The notes: generated from the letters alone by a model not told the origin. A DNA stretch of 64,000 nt from JACMQX01 sp040385105 (GCA_040385105.1 JAZKHY010000031.1:1-64000), one strand, 5' to 3'. Shown: positions 5,161 to 15,713, numbered from the stretch's first letter. Made by a program: numbers and translations.

Positions 5161-5523
5161 ATGAACGTTTCCATCACCACGGTCCGAAGGCAGAACCTGC
5201 TGGTTCTCTACCAGGAGTTCGTTCAACAGGCGGTGGCCAAAGGTGGGACGCCGCGCGGGCTCGACCAGGACTTTGCCGCGCACCTGGAGATATCACCCAG
5301 CATGCTCAGCCAGATCAAGTCGGCGCGGCCGATCGGCGACAAGCTGGCGAGGCAGATAGAGACCCATTGCAACAAGGCGGCGGGCTGGCTGGACCAGGAA
5401 GGGCTGCCTTCAGAGCGTGGGCCTGATGCCGCTGAAGAACGCTTCATCGCGCTGGCCCGCGCGGCGTGGCGGGGCGCCAACACCAGGCGGAAACGGGAGT
5501 TGACCACGGCACTGCGGGCTTGA
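5161..5523 (+). CDS. HTH (Cro/XRE-like) DNA-binding regulator
   Basis: A 120-residue protein whose middle (about residues 40-75, FAAHLEISPSMLSQIKSARP then GDKLARQIE) reads as a helix-turn-helix of the Cro/CI kind. The N-terminus (VLYQEFVQQAVAKGG) and C-terminus are helical and could mediate dimerisation. No ribosome site is evident before the ATG, and the promoter at 5077-5104 predicts a leader of about 50 nt. The palindrome in that promoter makes autoregulation likely. It lies upstream of the tRNA-like/rtcB locus on the opposite strand, so it might control that locus, but a terminator separates the two. Confidence 0.75.
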   Translation: MNVSITTVRRQNLLVLYQEFVQQAVAKGGTPRGLDQDFAAHLEISPSMLSQIKSARPIGDKLARQIETHCNKAAGWLDQEGLPSERGPDAAEERFIALARAAWRGANTRRKRELTTALRA

Positions 5524-5546
5524 TGGCTCTTCCGGGCTGTCGTACG

Positions 5547-6266
5547 TCATTCGCCGTCTTGCATGAGCGTGTTCCAGCGCGCATGTCCCAGCCCGTTGCG
5601 CAGGGCCACCGCGCCTTTGGGGCTGAACTGCAGCGCGCGTGAGCCGTTACGGCGTACCAGCCAGCCGCTGTCCAGGCATTGGCTGCAGATCAGTGCGCCC
5701 AGGCGGCCCGCGACATGATGGCGGCGCTCGCTCCAGTCCAGGCAGGGGCGGCAGTGCGGGCGCTTGCCTCCGGCGCCTGACAGCGCGGCGCTATCCACAC
5801 CCAGGGCCTTCAGCACGGCGCCGGCGCGGTCTGTCAAATGGCCTGCCTCGCCATCAAATGCAATGGCGCCGTGGTCCAGCAGGTGCTGGGTAATGGCCAC
5901 ACCCAGCCGCCCGGCAATGTGGTCGTAGCAGGTGCGCGCCATGCGCATGGCCGCGTCGCGCGGGCCGGTCACGGTGCGCTGCACCGATGCCTGTTGCGCG
6001 GCCAGTTGGGTAATGCCTTCCAGCACACGTGCCACATCGGATGACGCGAGCCGGTGATAGCGGTGGCGGCCCTGGCGCTCCATGTGCAGCAGGCCGGCCT
6101 CTATCAGCATCGCCAGGTGGCGGCTGGCCGTGGCCGCGCTGATATTGCCGGCGGCAGCCAGCTCATTGGCCGTCAGCGCGCGGCCGTCCATCAGCGCGAG
6201 CAGCATGGCGGTGCGCGCCGGCTCGCCGACAAGGGACGCGATGTGGGCAATCTGGTTGGTGTTCAT
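5547..6266 (-). CDS. ArsR-family winged-helix regulator
   Basis: A 239-residue protein starting at MNTNQIAHIASLVGEP. The N-terminal about 90 residues form an ArsR-type winged helix (LTANELAAAGNISAATASRH recognition region, then the wing GRHRYHRL). The C-terminal half has conserved cysteines and histidines (CRPCLDWSERRHHVAGRL; CSQCLDSGW) typical of long ArsR-like proteins, which could bind metal or sense a thiol-reactive ligand. It is divergent from the YjjJ-like toxin gene 170 nt away. A longer upstream frame exists, but the chosen start fits the family. Confidence 0.85.
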   Translation of the reverse strand: MNTNQIAHIASLVGEPARTAMLLALMDGRALTANELAAAGNISAATASRHLAMLIEAGLLHMERQGRHRYHRLASSDVARVLEGITQLAAQQASVQRTVTGPRDAAMRMARTCYDHIAGRLGVAITQHLLDHGAIAFDGEAGHLTDRAGAVLKALGVDSAALSGAGGKRPHCRPCLDWSERRHHVAGRLGALICSQCLDSGWLVRRNGSRALQFSPKGAVALRNGLGHARWNTLMQDGE

Positions 6267-6393
6267 GGCGATGACGGTACAGCCGGTGGCGGGGCAAATG
6301 CTTCGTTCCGCAGCAAAGCATTCTGGCACTCCATCTGCAAGACCGCGTTGAGGCAGCGGGGTTTCGCGTACGGTACAGGACCAGGAGCTAGAA

Positions 6394-6429
6394 TATCCAT
6401 TCAATTATCTATTCACATATCTATTCAAA
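6394..6429 (+). repeat. Three tandem 12-bp repeats at the yjjJ promoter
   Basis: TATCCATTCAAT, TATCTATTCACA and TATCTATTCAAA follow one another without gaps and end 6 nt before the yjjJ ATG. The AT-rich, regularly spaced repeats look like binding sites for an HTH protein, plausibly the toxin's own N-terminal HTH, and they occupy the ribosome-site region. Confidence 0.75.
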
Positions 6430-6435
6430 GCTGCG

Positions 6436-7779
6436 ATGCGTCCTGACCTGGATACCCTGCGTTTACGCCTGGCCGGCGGGCCCCAGCCCGCGCGGGCGCT
6501 GACGGATGCGCTCGGGCTCAGCCAACCCACGCTGTCGCGGCGGCTGGCCGGCCTGGGCAGTGCGGTGGTGCGCATCGGGGCAGCGCGATCCATTCAGTAC
6601 GCGTTGCGCGATACGCTGCGGGGGCTGCCCGATATCGCGGTTTACCGCGTGGACGCCTCCGGCCAGCTGAGCCGGTTGGGCCTGCTGGTTCCGGTGCGGC
6701 CCGACGGCTTCGTGATGCACACCAGCGCGGGCGACACCCTCTACAGTCCCGGCCTGCCCTGGTGGCTGCTGGACATGCGGCCTCAGGGCTACCTGGGACG
6801 GGCCTATGTGGCGCGCCACGGCGCGGCGCTGGGCTTACCGGCGCGCCTGGGTGACTGGTCCGACACTGACGCCCTGCGCGCATTGCTGGTCCACGGGCAC
6901 GATCCCGTGGGCAACCTGGTGCTGGGCGATGGGGCGCGCGACCAGTTCATTGCCACCCCCGTGGCTGAACCAGTGGCTCCCGGTGACAAGCCCGCCACTT
7001 ACATGCGCCTGGCCCGCGAGGCCGCGCAAGGCGAGGCGCCCGGCTCCTCCGCTGGTGGCGAGCAACCCAAATTCACCGCTTGGTCCGTCACGGCCGATGG
7101 CCCGCGCCACGTGCTCGTGAAGTTCAGTGAGGCCGAACCCGGTCCCGTGCCACAGCGTTGGCGCGACTTGCTGCTGGCCGAGCACATCGCACTGCAGACG
7201 CTGGCCGAAGGCGGCGTGCCCGCCGCCCGCACCGCCTTGCTGGACGCAGGTGGCCAGCGCTTTCTGGAAGTAGTGCGATTTGACCGTACGGGGCCGCTTG
7301 GCCGCCGCGGCATCGTGTCGCTGGCAGCCATGGATGCCGAGTTCGTCGGCGCAGGCCCCGTGCCCTGGCCCGTGGTGGTGCAGCGCCTGGCAGACGCCGG
7401 CCACGTGCAGGCCGAGGCGGTGCAGGGCGCCGCGCTGCTGTGGGCTTTTGGCGCGCTGATCGGCAACACCGACATGCATGCGGGCAACCTGTCGTTTGTG
7501 ACGGAGCAGGGCCGCCCCTGGGGGCTGGCGCCGGCTTACGACATGTCATCCATGGCGTTCGCGCCACGCTCAGGCGGCAGCCTGCCCGATGCATTGGGCG
7601 CGGCCAGCTTGCACCCCGCCATCCCTCACGACATCTGGCGGCAGGCCGCCGCGCTGGCCGGTGGCTTCCTGGTACGGGCTCGGGACGAGCGCGGCTTCAG
7701 CCGGCGCTTTGCGTCATGCCTGGCCGCGTTGGCGCAGCACCAGCAGGCCGCTCGCGAGGGGATTGCGAGGCTTGGCTAG
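6436..7779 (+). CDS. yjjJ: HipA-family kinase toxin, YjjJ type
   Basis: A 447-residue protein with an N-terminal helix-turn-helix (ALTDALGLSQPTLSRRLAGL, about residues 20-42) fused to a HipA-like Ser/Thr kinase. Kinase motifs include GEQPKFTAW (about 210), the catalytic-loop-like GNTDMHAGN and the metal-binding-like PAYDMSSMAF (about 370). In E. coli YjjJ is a stand-alone HipA-like toxin with a built-in DNA-binding domain and no separate HipB antitoxin; none is visible here either. HipA kinases phosphorylate translation factors such as glutamyl-tRNA synthetase, but the target of this branch is not shown by the sequence. Three tandem 12-mers lie just upstream. Confidence 0.88.
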   Translation: MRPDLDTLRLRLAGGPQPARALTDALGLSQPTLSRRLAGLGSAVVRIGAARSIQYALRDTLRGLPDIAVYRVDASGQLSRLGLLVPVRPDGFVMHTSAGDTLYSPGLPWWLLDMRPQGYLGRAYVARHGAALGLPARLGDWSDTDALRALLVHGHDPVGNLVLGDGARDQFIATPVAEPVAPGDKPATYMRLAREAAQGEAPGSSAGGEQPKFTAWSVTADGPRHVLVKFSEAEPGPVPQRWRDLLLAEHIALQTLAEGGVPAARTALLDAGGQRFLEVVRFDRTGPLGRRGIVSLAAMDAEFVGAGPVPWPVVVQRLADAGHVQAEAVQGAALLWAFGALIGNTDMHAGNLSFVTEQGRPWGLAPAYDMSSMAFAPRSGGSLPDALGAASLHPAIPHDIWRQAAALAGGFLVRARDERGFSRRFASCLAALAQHQQAAREGIARLG

Positions 7780-7790
7780 CTGAGGTGGCT

Positions 7791-8168
7791 TCACCACTGC
7801 CCCGTCTCCACCCGTATCGCCACTTCACAGTCGTCAAAGATCTCCAGCTTGGCGATCTTCACCCGTACCCCCAGCACGCCCGGCAATTGCATCAGCCTGT
7901 GCGCCAGCTTGCCGATCAGGCTCTCCAGCAGGTTGACGTGCTCTGCCGTGCATTCGTCAATGATGATCTGCCGCACCTTGCGGTAGTCCAGCACATGGGT
8001 GATGTCGTCGTCGCGCGGCAGCAGGGGTTGCGGTCCGCGGTTGAGTTCGGCGTCCACCTGGATGGGCTGGGGCTTGCCGATCTCGTGGGCCAGGATGCCG
8101 AGGTTGGCGTCAAAGCGCAGGCCGGTCAGCGTGAGGATCTGGTCGCCTTGGGTGGGGGCAGCGGTCAT
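7791..8168 (-). CDS. folB: Dihydroneopterin aldolase
   Basis: A 125-residue FolB, normal length. It catalyses aldol cleavage of 7,8-dihydroneopterin to 6-hydroxymethyl-7,8-dihydropterin in folate synthesis. Family features seen are LTGLRFDANLGILAHE near the N-terminus, VLDYRKV, the substrate-binding HVNLLESLIGKLA segment with Glu, and the C-terminal VRVKIAKLEI strand. It follows an SDR gene by 9 nt on the same strand; together they look like a small pterin operon. Confidence 0.93.
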   Translation of the reverse strand: MTAAPTQGDQILTLTGLRFDANLGILAHEIGKPQPIQVDAELNRGPQPLLPRDDDITHVLDYRKVRQIIIDECTAEHVNLLESLIGKLAHRLMQLPGVLGVRVKIAKLEIFDDCEVAIRVETGQW

Positions 8169-8177
8169 GGTGCTTCT

Positions 8178-8954
8178 TCAGGAGTTTTGCATCAGCGAGA
8201 AATCGCGCTCGAACTTCATCAGGTGCTGGCCGCCGTCCACCAGCAGCGTGGTGCCGGTGATGCCGTTGTTGTTCAGCGCGAACTTCACGGCTGATGTGAC
8301 ATCTTCAACGGTGGACGACCGGCCCAGCGGCGACAGCTTGTGCAGCGCAGCGAACTTCTCGTCGCTCAGCATGTGGCTGGTGAGGGTCAGGCCAGGGGCC
8401 ACACCCACCACGCGCACACGCGGCGCCAGCGCCAGGGCCAGCATGGTGTTGGCGGCTTCCAGCGCGGCTTTTGACAGGGTGTAGCTGAAGAAGTCGGGGT
8501 TCTGGTTCCAGAGTTTCTGGTCCAGCAGGTTGACCACCACGCCGCTGCCATTGCGTGCGGCCACATGCGCATGCAGTGCCTGGGCCAGCAGGATGGCGGC
8601 GCCGGTGTTGCTGTGCAGGTGCTTGTCCATCGCGGCAAAGCCGAAGCTCGCGGCGCTGTCGTGCTCGAAAGTGGAGGCGTTGTTGATGACGGCATCGACC
8701 TTGCCCAGTTCGGAGGCGATGCGCGGCAGCAGGCCACGAACGGCGGCTTCGTCGGCCAGGTCAGCCTGAAAGGCCGCAGCGCCGGCGCAAAGCGCACGGC
8801 AGTCCGCCACAGTCTGCGCGGCTTCCGCCTGCGAATGCAGGTAGTGCACCGCCACGCGCCAGCCGGCTGCGGCCAGGGCCAGCGCAATCTCCCGGCCCAG
8901 CCGTTTGGCAGAGCCGGTGACGAGCACCGTGCGGGGGCGGGAGGCTTCGGGCAT
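8178..8954 (-). CDS. SDR-family oxidoreductase, pteridine-reductase-like
   Basis: A short-chain dehydrogenase of 258 residues from the ATG at 8954 (a TTG 27 nt upstream is possible but would run into the divergent gene). VTGSAKRLGRE replaces the usual TGxxxGxG cofactor motif and resembles FolM/pteridine reductases; NNAS, and YTLSK for the catalytic Tyr-x-x-x-Lys, are present. Placement directly upstream of folB supports reduction of dihydromonapterin or dihydrofolate with NADPH. The exact substrate is inferred. Confidence 0.8.
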   Translation of the reverse strand: MPEASRPRTVLVTGSAKRLGREIALALAAAGWRVAVHYLHSQAEAAQTVADCRALCAGAAAFQADLADEAAVRGLLPRIASELGKVDAVINNASTFEHDSAASFGFAAMDKHLHSNTGAAILLAQALHAHVAARNGSGVVVNLLDQKLWNQNPDFFSYTLSKAALEAANTMLALALAPRVRVVGVAPGLTLTSHMLSDEKFAALHKLSPLGRSSTVEDVTSAVKFALNNNGITGTTLLVDGGQHLMKFERDFSLMQNS

Positions 8955-8971
8955 TCGGGGACAATCAGGTG

Positions 8972-10078
8972 ATGACGACAACGGCTAGTTTAACGACGCA
9001 GCTCCAGAGCCTGATTGCGCGCGAAATCGCCGCCGCCGGTGGCTGGATGCCATTTGACCGCTTCATGGCCCTGGCCCTTTACACGCCGGGCCTCGGCTAC
9101 TACGCCAACGACTTGCGCAAGTTCGGCACTATGCCCTCGTCGGGCAGCGACTTTGTGACTGCGCCTGAAATGACGCCGCTGTTTGGCCAGACCCTGGCCG
9201 TACAGGTGGGTGAGGCGCTGGCTGCGACGCAGACGGATGAAGTCTGGGAGTTCGGGGCGGGCTCCGGCGCGCTGGCGCTGCAGCTGCTTGATGCGCTGGG
9301 CAGTACGGTGCGGCAGTACACCATCGTGGACCTGTCGGGCACCTTGCGCGAGCGCCAGCAGGCCACGCTGGCAGGGTATGCCGGCAAGGTGCGCTGGCTT
9401 GGCGAGCTGCCCGGTGTCATGCGGGGCGTCATCGTCGGCAACGAGGTGCTCGATGCCATGCCGGTCAAGCTGCTGGCGCGCGTCGCGGGCCAATGGCATG
9501 AACGAGGCGTGGCGCTGGACGGTGCGGCAACGGCGGGCGACCGGCTGGCCTGGGCCGACCGTGCGACGACCCTGCGCCCGCCGCTTGAACCTGAAGGCGC
9601 GCATGACTACCTGACTGAAATCCACCCCCAGGCCGAAGCCTTCATTCGCACGCTGGCCGACAGGCTGGAGCGCGGCGCGGCGCTCTTCCCGGACTACGGG
9701 TTTCCCGAGGCCGAGTACTACCACCCGCAGCGGCACATGGGCACGCTGATGTGCCACCGCGGGCACCTGGCGGACGGCAACCCGCTGGCGGATGTGGGCC
9801 TGAAGGACATCACCGCGCACGTCAACTTCACCGGCATTGCGCTGGCTGCCCAGGAGGCTGGTCTGGAGGTCGCGGGCTACACAAGCCAGGCGCGCTTTCT
9901 CATCAACTGCGGCCTGGTGCAGCGGCTGGAGGGCGCGCCGCCCGCCGTGCTTGCCCCCGCGCAGCGGCTGGTCAACGAGCATGAGATGGGCGAACTGTTC
10001 AAGGTGCTGGCCCTGACCCGCAACGCCTCCGGGGCATTGACGGGCTTCAGCCATGGCGACCGCACACACACCCTATGA
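8972..10078 (+). CDS. Class I SAM-dependent methyltransferase, MidA/NDUFAF7 family
   Basis: A 368-residue protein of the DUF185/MidA family. It shows FDRFMALALYTPGLGYY at the N-terminus, GSDFVTAPEMTPLFG, the SAM-binding stretch EFGAGSGALALQLL (about residues 92-105) and GNEVLDAMPV. Eukaryotic NDUFAF7 methylates an arginine of a complex I subunit; the bacterial substrate is not established. It is divergent from the SDR gene, 17 nt apart, and is followed by a DUF2905 gene. ATG at 8972 is preferred to GTG at 8969. Confidence 0.88.
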   Translation: MTTTASLTTQLQSLIAREIAAAGGWMPFDRFMALALYTPGLGYYANDLRKFGTMPSSGSDFVTAPEMTPLFGQTLAVQVGEALAATQTDEVWEFGAGSGALALQLLDALGSTVRQYTIVDLSGTLRERQQATLAGYAGKVRWLGELPGVMRGVIVGNEVLDAMPVKLLARVAGQWHERGVALDGAATAGDRLAWADRATTLRPPLEPEGAHDYLTEIHPQAEAFIRTLADRLERGAALFPDYGFPEAEYYHPQRHMGTLMCHRGHLADGNPLADVGLKDITAHVNFTGIALAAQEAGLEVAGYTSQARFLINCGLVQRLEGAPPAVLAPAQRLVNEHEMGELFKVLALTRNASGALTGFSHGDRTHTL

Positions 10079-10085
10079 TGTCCCG

Positions 10086-10280
10086 ATGATTCGCTGGTTC
10101 ATTGTCATCTTCCTGGCCCTGATGTTCATCAGCTGGTTCACGCCGCTGCTGCAGAAGCTCGGCTTTGGCAAGCTGCCGGGCGACCTGCGCTTCAGGCTGT
10201 TCGGCCGTGAGTGGTTCATTCCGCTGACCACCACCATCCTGCTGAGCTTCATCGCCAGCATCATCGCGCAGCTGGTCTAG
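10086..10280 (+). CDS. DUF2905 small membrane protein
   Basis: A 64-residue protein from MIRWF with two hydrophobic helices (about residues 4-20 and 42-62) separated by the family signature KLPGDLRFRLFGREWFIPLT. Function unknown. A start at 10053 would overlap midA and add residues not usual in the family. Confidence 0.8.
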   Translation: MIRWFIVIFLALMFISWFTPLLQKLGFGKLPGDLRFRLFGREWFIPLTTTILLSFIASIIAQLV

Positions 10281-10290
10281 GGCCTGGCGG

Positions 10291-11217
10291 ATGAAAGCCT
10301 GTGTGGACATCGGCGGTACCAAGGTGGCGGTCAGCCTTTCCACCGGGGAGGGCATGGAACTCCAGGCGCGCGTGACGGAGCCCACCGCCAAGGCCGGCAG
10401 CAACGATGCGGTGGCGCAGCAGATACTGCGCATGATCGGGCAGTCCTGCGCACAGGCCGGCATTCCCGAGGCGGCTATCAGTGCGGTAGGCGTTTCGTCC
10501 TGCGGGCCCTTCGTCATGAACGCCGGCATGGTGGAGCTGGCCGCACCCAACATCTGCGGCGGCATGGCAGGCCCCGGGCGCGGCCTGCCCAACACCTGGC
10601 AGACCGCGCTGCTCGAAGCACCGCTTCGCGCGCGCCACAGCCATGTGCGGGTGGAGAACGACTGCGTCGCCGCGCTCGTGGCCGAGCGCCGCTGGGGCGC
10701 GCTGCAGGGCCTGGACCATTGCGCCTATGTGACCTGGAGCACCGGTATCGGCATGGGGGTCTGCGTGGACGGGCATGTGCTGCGCGGCAAAAACGGCAAT
10801 GCAGGCCACGGCGGCCACATGTTCGTGAGCGACGACGCCAGCGGCGCGCTGTGTGGCTGCGGCAATGTCGGCGATGTGGAGGCGCTGGTGGCGGGCAATG
10901 CCCTGGCACGGCGCTTCGGCAGCGACGCGGCGGCGCTGATGGCCGCCGCCGATGCGGGGGATGCAGAGGCCGGCGCGGTTGTCGATGAGCTGTGCCGCGT
11001 CCTGGGCCGTGCGCTGTACAACCTTGTTGTCACGCTGGACCTGCAGCGGGTGAGCCTGGGCGGCAGCGTGTTCTGGCACCACCGCGGCAGGCTGTTGCCA
11101 CGCTTGCAGGCACAGCTGGACGGCAGGCTTGCCGCGCTGACCACAGGCGTGGCGCTGGTGCCGGCCGGGCTGGGCATGCAGGTGGGCGACTATGCGGCAC
11201 TTGCACTGGTGGCCTGA
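10291..11217 (+). CDS. ROK-family sugar kinase
   Basis: A 308-residue ROK protein: N-terminal phosphate motif DIGGTK, ATP/sugar motif WSTGIGMGVCVDG, His in AGHGGH and CGCGNVGDVEALVAG. In most ROK proteins the zinc motif is CxCGxxGCxE; here the third Cys is replaced by Asp, so zinc binding may be altered. It probably phosphorylates glucose, fructose, N-acetylglucosamine or a related hexose; specificity cannot be read. No HTH is present, so it is a kinase and not a NagC-type repressor. Confidence 0.85.
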   Translation: MKACVDIGGTKVAVSLSTGEGMELQARVTEPTAKAGSNDAVAQQILRMIGQSCAQAGIPEAAISAVGVSSCGPFVMNAGMVELAAPNICGGMAGPGRGLPNTWQTALLEAPLRARHSHVRVENDCVAALVAERRWGALQGLDHCAYVTWSTGIGMGVCVDGHVLRGKNGNAGHGGHMFVSDDASGALCGCGNVGDVEALVAGNALARRFGSDAAALMAAADAGDAEAGAVVDELCRVLGRALYNLVVTLDLQRVSLGGSVFWHHRGRLLPRLQAQLDGRLAALTTGVALVPAGLGMQVGDYAALALVA

Positions 11218-11268
11218 TCCGGTGCGATGCATGCGTAAGCTTTTGGGCGGCTGGCCGACAATCAAGAC

Positions 11269-11713
11269 ATGAAGAAGCTCCTCCTGGCCGCAACCCACGC
11301 GCTGGCACTGGCCATCGGCTTCGGGCTGGGCATTTATACCCTGCCCATCCTTGTGGCGCCCGAGGGACCCACGGGCGCTGAGCTGGCCGCCCACGCCGGC
11401 ATGGCCACCTGGAAGGGCGAGTTCCGGCGCAACCTGAAGGGCAGCGACGCCTTGCACTGGGGTGAAGGGGCGGTCTCCGTCGGCCCCCGGAGCATCACCC
11501 TGGCCGGCAAGCTGGCGCCGGGCCCCAACTACAAGCTGTACCTGTCGCCGGAGTTTGTCGAGACCGAGCCCGATTTCAGGCGCGTCAAACCGCAGATGGT
11601 GCAGGTAGGGGACGTGAAGACATTTGACAACTTCATGGTGCCGCTGCCTGCATCCGTGGACCCGGCGCGCTACACCACGGTCATCATCTGGTGCGAAACC
11701 TTCGAACAGTTCA

Positions 11714-11736
<23 letters not shown>
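11269..11736 (+). CDS. DM13-domain protein with N-terminal membrane anchor
   Basis: 155 residues. Residues 1-30 form a hydrophobic signal or anchor (LALAIGFGLGIYTLPILV). The rest is a DM13 domain (about 45-150) with GSDALHWGEGAVSV, GPNYKLYLSPEFVET and the conserved Cys in VIIWCETF, a predicted redox-active position. Role unknown, probably extracytoplasmic. Its 3' end overlaps the convergent otsA by 23 bp. Confidence 0.85.
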
Positions 11737-13143
<1,407 letters not shown>

Positions 13144-13147
<4 letters not shown>

Positions 13148-14973
13148 ATGACGGTATCCCAGGGAGCGGACAGGCGCATCGCGGCATTGATGATGCCGAC
13201 CATGGAATAGGTCTGCGGGAAGTTGCCCCACATCTCGCCGGTCACGGGGTGAGTGTCTTCCGACAGCAGGCCCAGGTGGTTGCGGGCCGCCAGCATGGTC
13301 TCGAAGATGGCGCGCGCTTCATCCTTGCGGCCGATGCGGGCCAGGGCGTCGATGCGCCAGAAGGTGCAGATGTTGAAGGCGGTCTCGGGCTTGCCGAAGT
13401 CGTCGGGCGCTTCATAGCGGCGCATGTAGGGGCCGTCGCACAGATGTTTCTCCAGCGCATCCACCGTGGCGACGAAGCGCGGGTCCTTCGGGTCGATGAA
13501 GTTCACCTCGGCCATCAGCAGCACGCTCGCATCCAGGTCGCGCCCGCCGAAGCTCTCGGCGAAGGCCTGCCGTTCCTCGCTCCAGGACTCGGCGAGGATG
13601 CGCTCGCGCATGCGGTGCGCATGGGCCAGCCAGTAGTCCGCGCGCTGAGGCAGCTTGAGTGCGATGGCGATCTTGCCCAGGCGGTCGCAGGCGGCCCAGC
13701 TCATCAGGGCTGACGAGGTGTGGATGCGCGCACGCGTGCGCAGCTCCCACATGCCGGCATCGGGCTGGCCGAAAACGGCGACCGCCTGTTCGCCCACAGT
13801 TTCAAGCCGCGCGAACTCGGCATGCCCTGCGCGGTGCAGCAGCCGCTGGTCATGAAAGGCCTGGGCCGCGCCCAGGACGACGTTGCCGTACACATCGTGC
13901 TGGAAGTGCTCCTGCGCCTGGTTGCCCACGCGCACCGGGCCCATGCCGCGGTAGCCCGGCAGACCTTGCGCAAAGCCTTCCGGCAGTTCGCGCTCCAGGC
14001 CGATGCCGTACAGCGGCTGGATGTGCCCGCCGCGCGCCTGCACCACCACATCGGCCATCCAGCGCAGGTAGTCTTCCATGGTGCCGACTTCCGACAGGCT
14101 GTTGAGCGCCCGCACCACAAAGAACGCGTCGCGCAGCCAGCAGTAGCGGTAGTCCCAGTTGCGCTGGCTGCCCGGGGCTTCGGGGATGCTGGTGGTCATG
14201 GCAGCGACGATGGCGCCCGTGTCCTCGAACAGCGAGAGCTTGAGCGTGATGGCCGCGCGGATCACCGCCTCCTGCCACTGCAGCGGCAGCGCCAGGCGCT
14301 GGCTCCAGCCGCGCCAGTAGGCCAGCGTCTCCTGCTCGAAGTGCCGCGCCGTGTCGGCCATGCCTTCCTGCAGGCTCTCGTCGGGCCCGAGCAGGAAGTT
14401 CTGCTCGCGGGTGAGCACAAAGGGCTGGCGCGCCAGCAGGTGCGAGATGGATGCGTCGGTGTTCAGCCGCAGCGTCAGTGCGTCGCCGACATAGCGGATG
14501 TGGTTGCTGCCGCGCGTGATGCCGGGCTCGGCCCGGCCCCAGTCAAAGCGCAGGTTCACCGACACGCGGATGCGCGGCGCACCCGACAGCGGCCGCACGC
14601 GCCGCACCAGCGTCATCGGGTGGAAGTAGCGGCCGCGCTGCCAGAAGCGCGGCGCGAAGTCGGTGATCTCTATGCCCTGGCCGCGCTCGTCGAACAGCTG
14701 GGTGCGCAGCACCGCCGTGTTGTGGTCGTACCACTGCTTCGAGCTGGCAAAGTCCTCGATTTCAATGGCGAAGGCGCTGGCATCCTCGCGCGGGTCCAGC
14801 AGGGCATTGAACACCGGGTCGCCGTCAAAGCGTGGCAGGCAGCACCAGACGATGCGGCCGCGCTCGTCCACCAGCGCGCTGAAGGCACAGTTGCCAATGA
14901 CGCCCAGCTTGAGCGAGGCCTCCGCCGGGGCGCCGAAACCGGGATGGCGGGAGGCTGTGGCTGCCGCGCTCAT
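13144..14973 (-). CDS. Glycoside hydrolase family 15 protein (trehalase/glucoamylase-like)
   Basis: A 609-residue cytoplasmic GH15 enzyme with the family hallmark RNWDYRYCWLRDAFFVV (about residues 280-296). The N-terminal beta domain (LGVIGNCAFSALVDERGRI) and the (alpha/alpha)6 barrel (for example YGIGLERELPE) are of normal size. GH15 members hydrolyse alpha-glucosidic bonds with inversion. Sitting between otsB and otsA with 4-nt overlaps on both sides, it may be a trehalase that tunes the trehalose pool, or act on maltodextrins. Specificity is inferred from context. Confidence 0.9.
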
Positions 14974-15713
14974 GCCGCCGCCCCCTGCTTCAGCGAGGCC
15001 GCCGTCTCCTCAAGCCAGCGCCTGAATTCGCCGGGGCTGGCGCAGCGGTGCCGTGCCTGGCTCGGCCCGTCACCCACCTTGAGGCCGTGGCCGCCAAGCT
15101 GCTGCACGGCGGCAAAGCCGTCTTCATCCGTCAGGTCGTCACCGGCGAACAGCGGAATGCGGCCTGCGAACGGCGCGGCCGCCATGAAGGCGGAAACCGC
15201 CTGGCCCTTGTTGATGCCCAGCGGCTTGACCTCGAACACCTGCTTGCCGCGCATCAGCTCGGTGCCGGGGCTGCGGCTCACGGCCTCAGTCAGGGTTTCC
15301 AGGCACAGCGACTCCAGCTCCGGCGCCTGGCGGTAGTGCAGGGCCACTGCAGCGTCCTTCCTTTCAACCAGCAGTTGCGGATGCAGCACCACCAGCCGCT
15401 GTGCGGCCCGACTGACCAGGAACAGGTCGGGCGGCGCGACGGCGGTCAACGTGCCGTCGGCGTGGCGCAGCGTCGCGCCGTGCGCGCCGGCGGCCGGAAG
15501 GACCAGCGGAGAAAGGAATGCGTCAAGGCCGGCGATCTCGCGGCCCGAAACGATGGCGAGCGCACCGCCCAGGAAGTCATGCAGCACGCCAAGCGTGGCG
15601 ACCAGGTGCGGGCCGACGGAGACGTCGTCCGGGCGCGGCGCGATGTCGACAAGGGTTCCGTCGAAGTCCAGGAACAGGGCGGAGCGGGAGGTAAGCGGAG
15701 GTAGCAGTTGCAT
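14970..15713 (-). CDS. otsB: Trehalose-6-phosphate phosphatase
   Basis: 247 residues from MQLLPPL. HAD-superfamily motifs: FLDFDGTLVDIAP (nucleophile Asp and second Asp), IVSGRE (motif II region), the Lys in GINKG, and GDDLTDEDGF (motif III/IV). It removes phosphate from trehalose-6-phosphate made by OtsA. First gene of the otsB-GH15-otsA unit. An upstream in-frame start (15758) is possible, but the chosen ATG fits the family length. Confidence 0.94.
   Translation of the reverse strand: MQLLPPLTSRSALFLDFDGTLVDIAPRPDDVSVGPHLVATLGVLHDFLGGALAIVSGREIAGLDAFLSPLVLPAAGAHGATLRHADGTLTAVAPPDLFLVSRAAQRLVVLHPQLLVERKDAAVALHYRQAPELESLCLETLTEAVSRSPGTELMRGKQVFEVKPLGINKGQAVSAFMAAAPFAGRIPLFAGDDLTDEDGFAAVQQLGGHGLKVGDGPSQARHRCASPGEFRRWLEETAASLKQGAAA

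Noticed and set aside
5019..5283. Extension of the 60-residue ORF upstream into the HTH gene
   Set aside because: Would be antisense to the HTH coding region and remove the promoter/operator; the GTG at 5019 with AGGAAG is a better start.
6436..7779. HipBA toxin-antitoxin pair
   Set aside because: No separate HipB gene precedes it; the HTH is fused at the N-terminus, matching the YjjJ branch. The ArsR gene upstream is divergent and of another family.
13720..15336. 538-codon plus-strand frame across GH15 and otsB
   Set aside because: Lies antisense to two well-defined enzymes of the trehalose operon; no ribosome site or domain.
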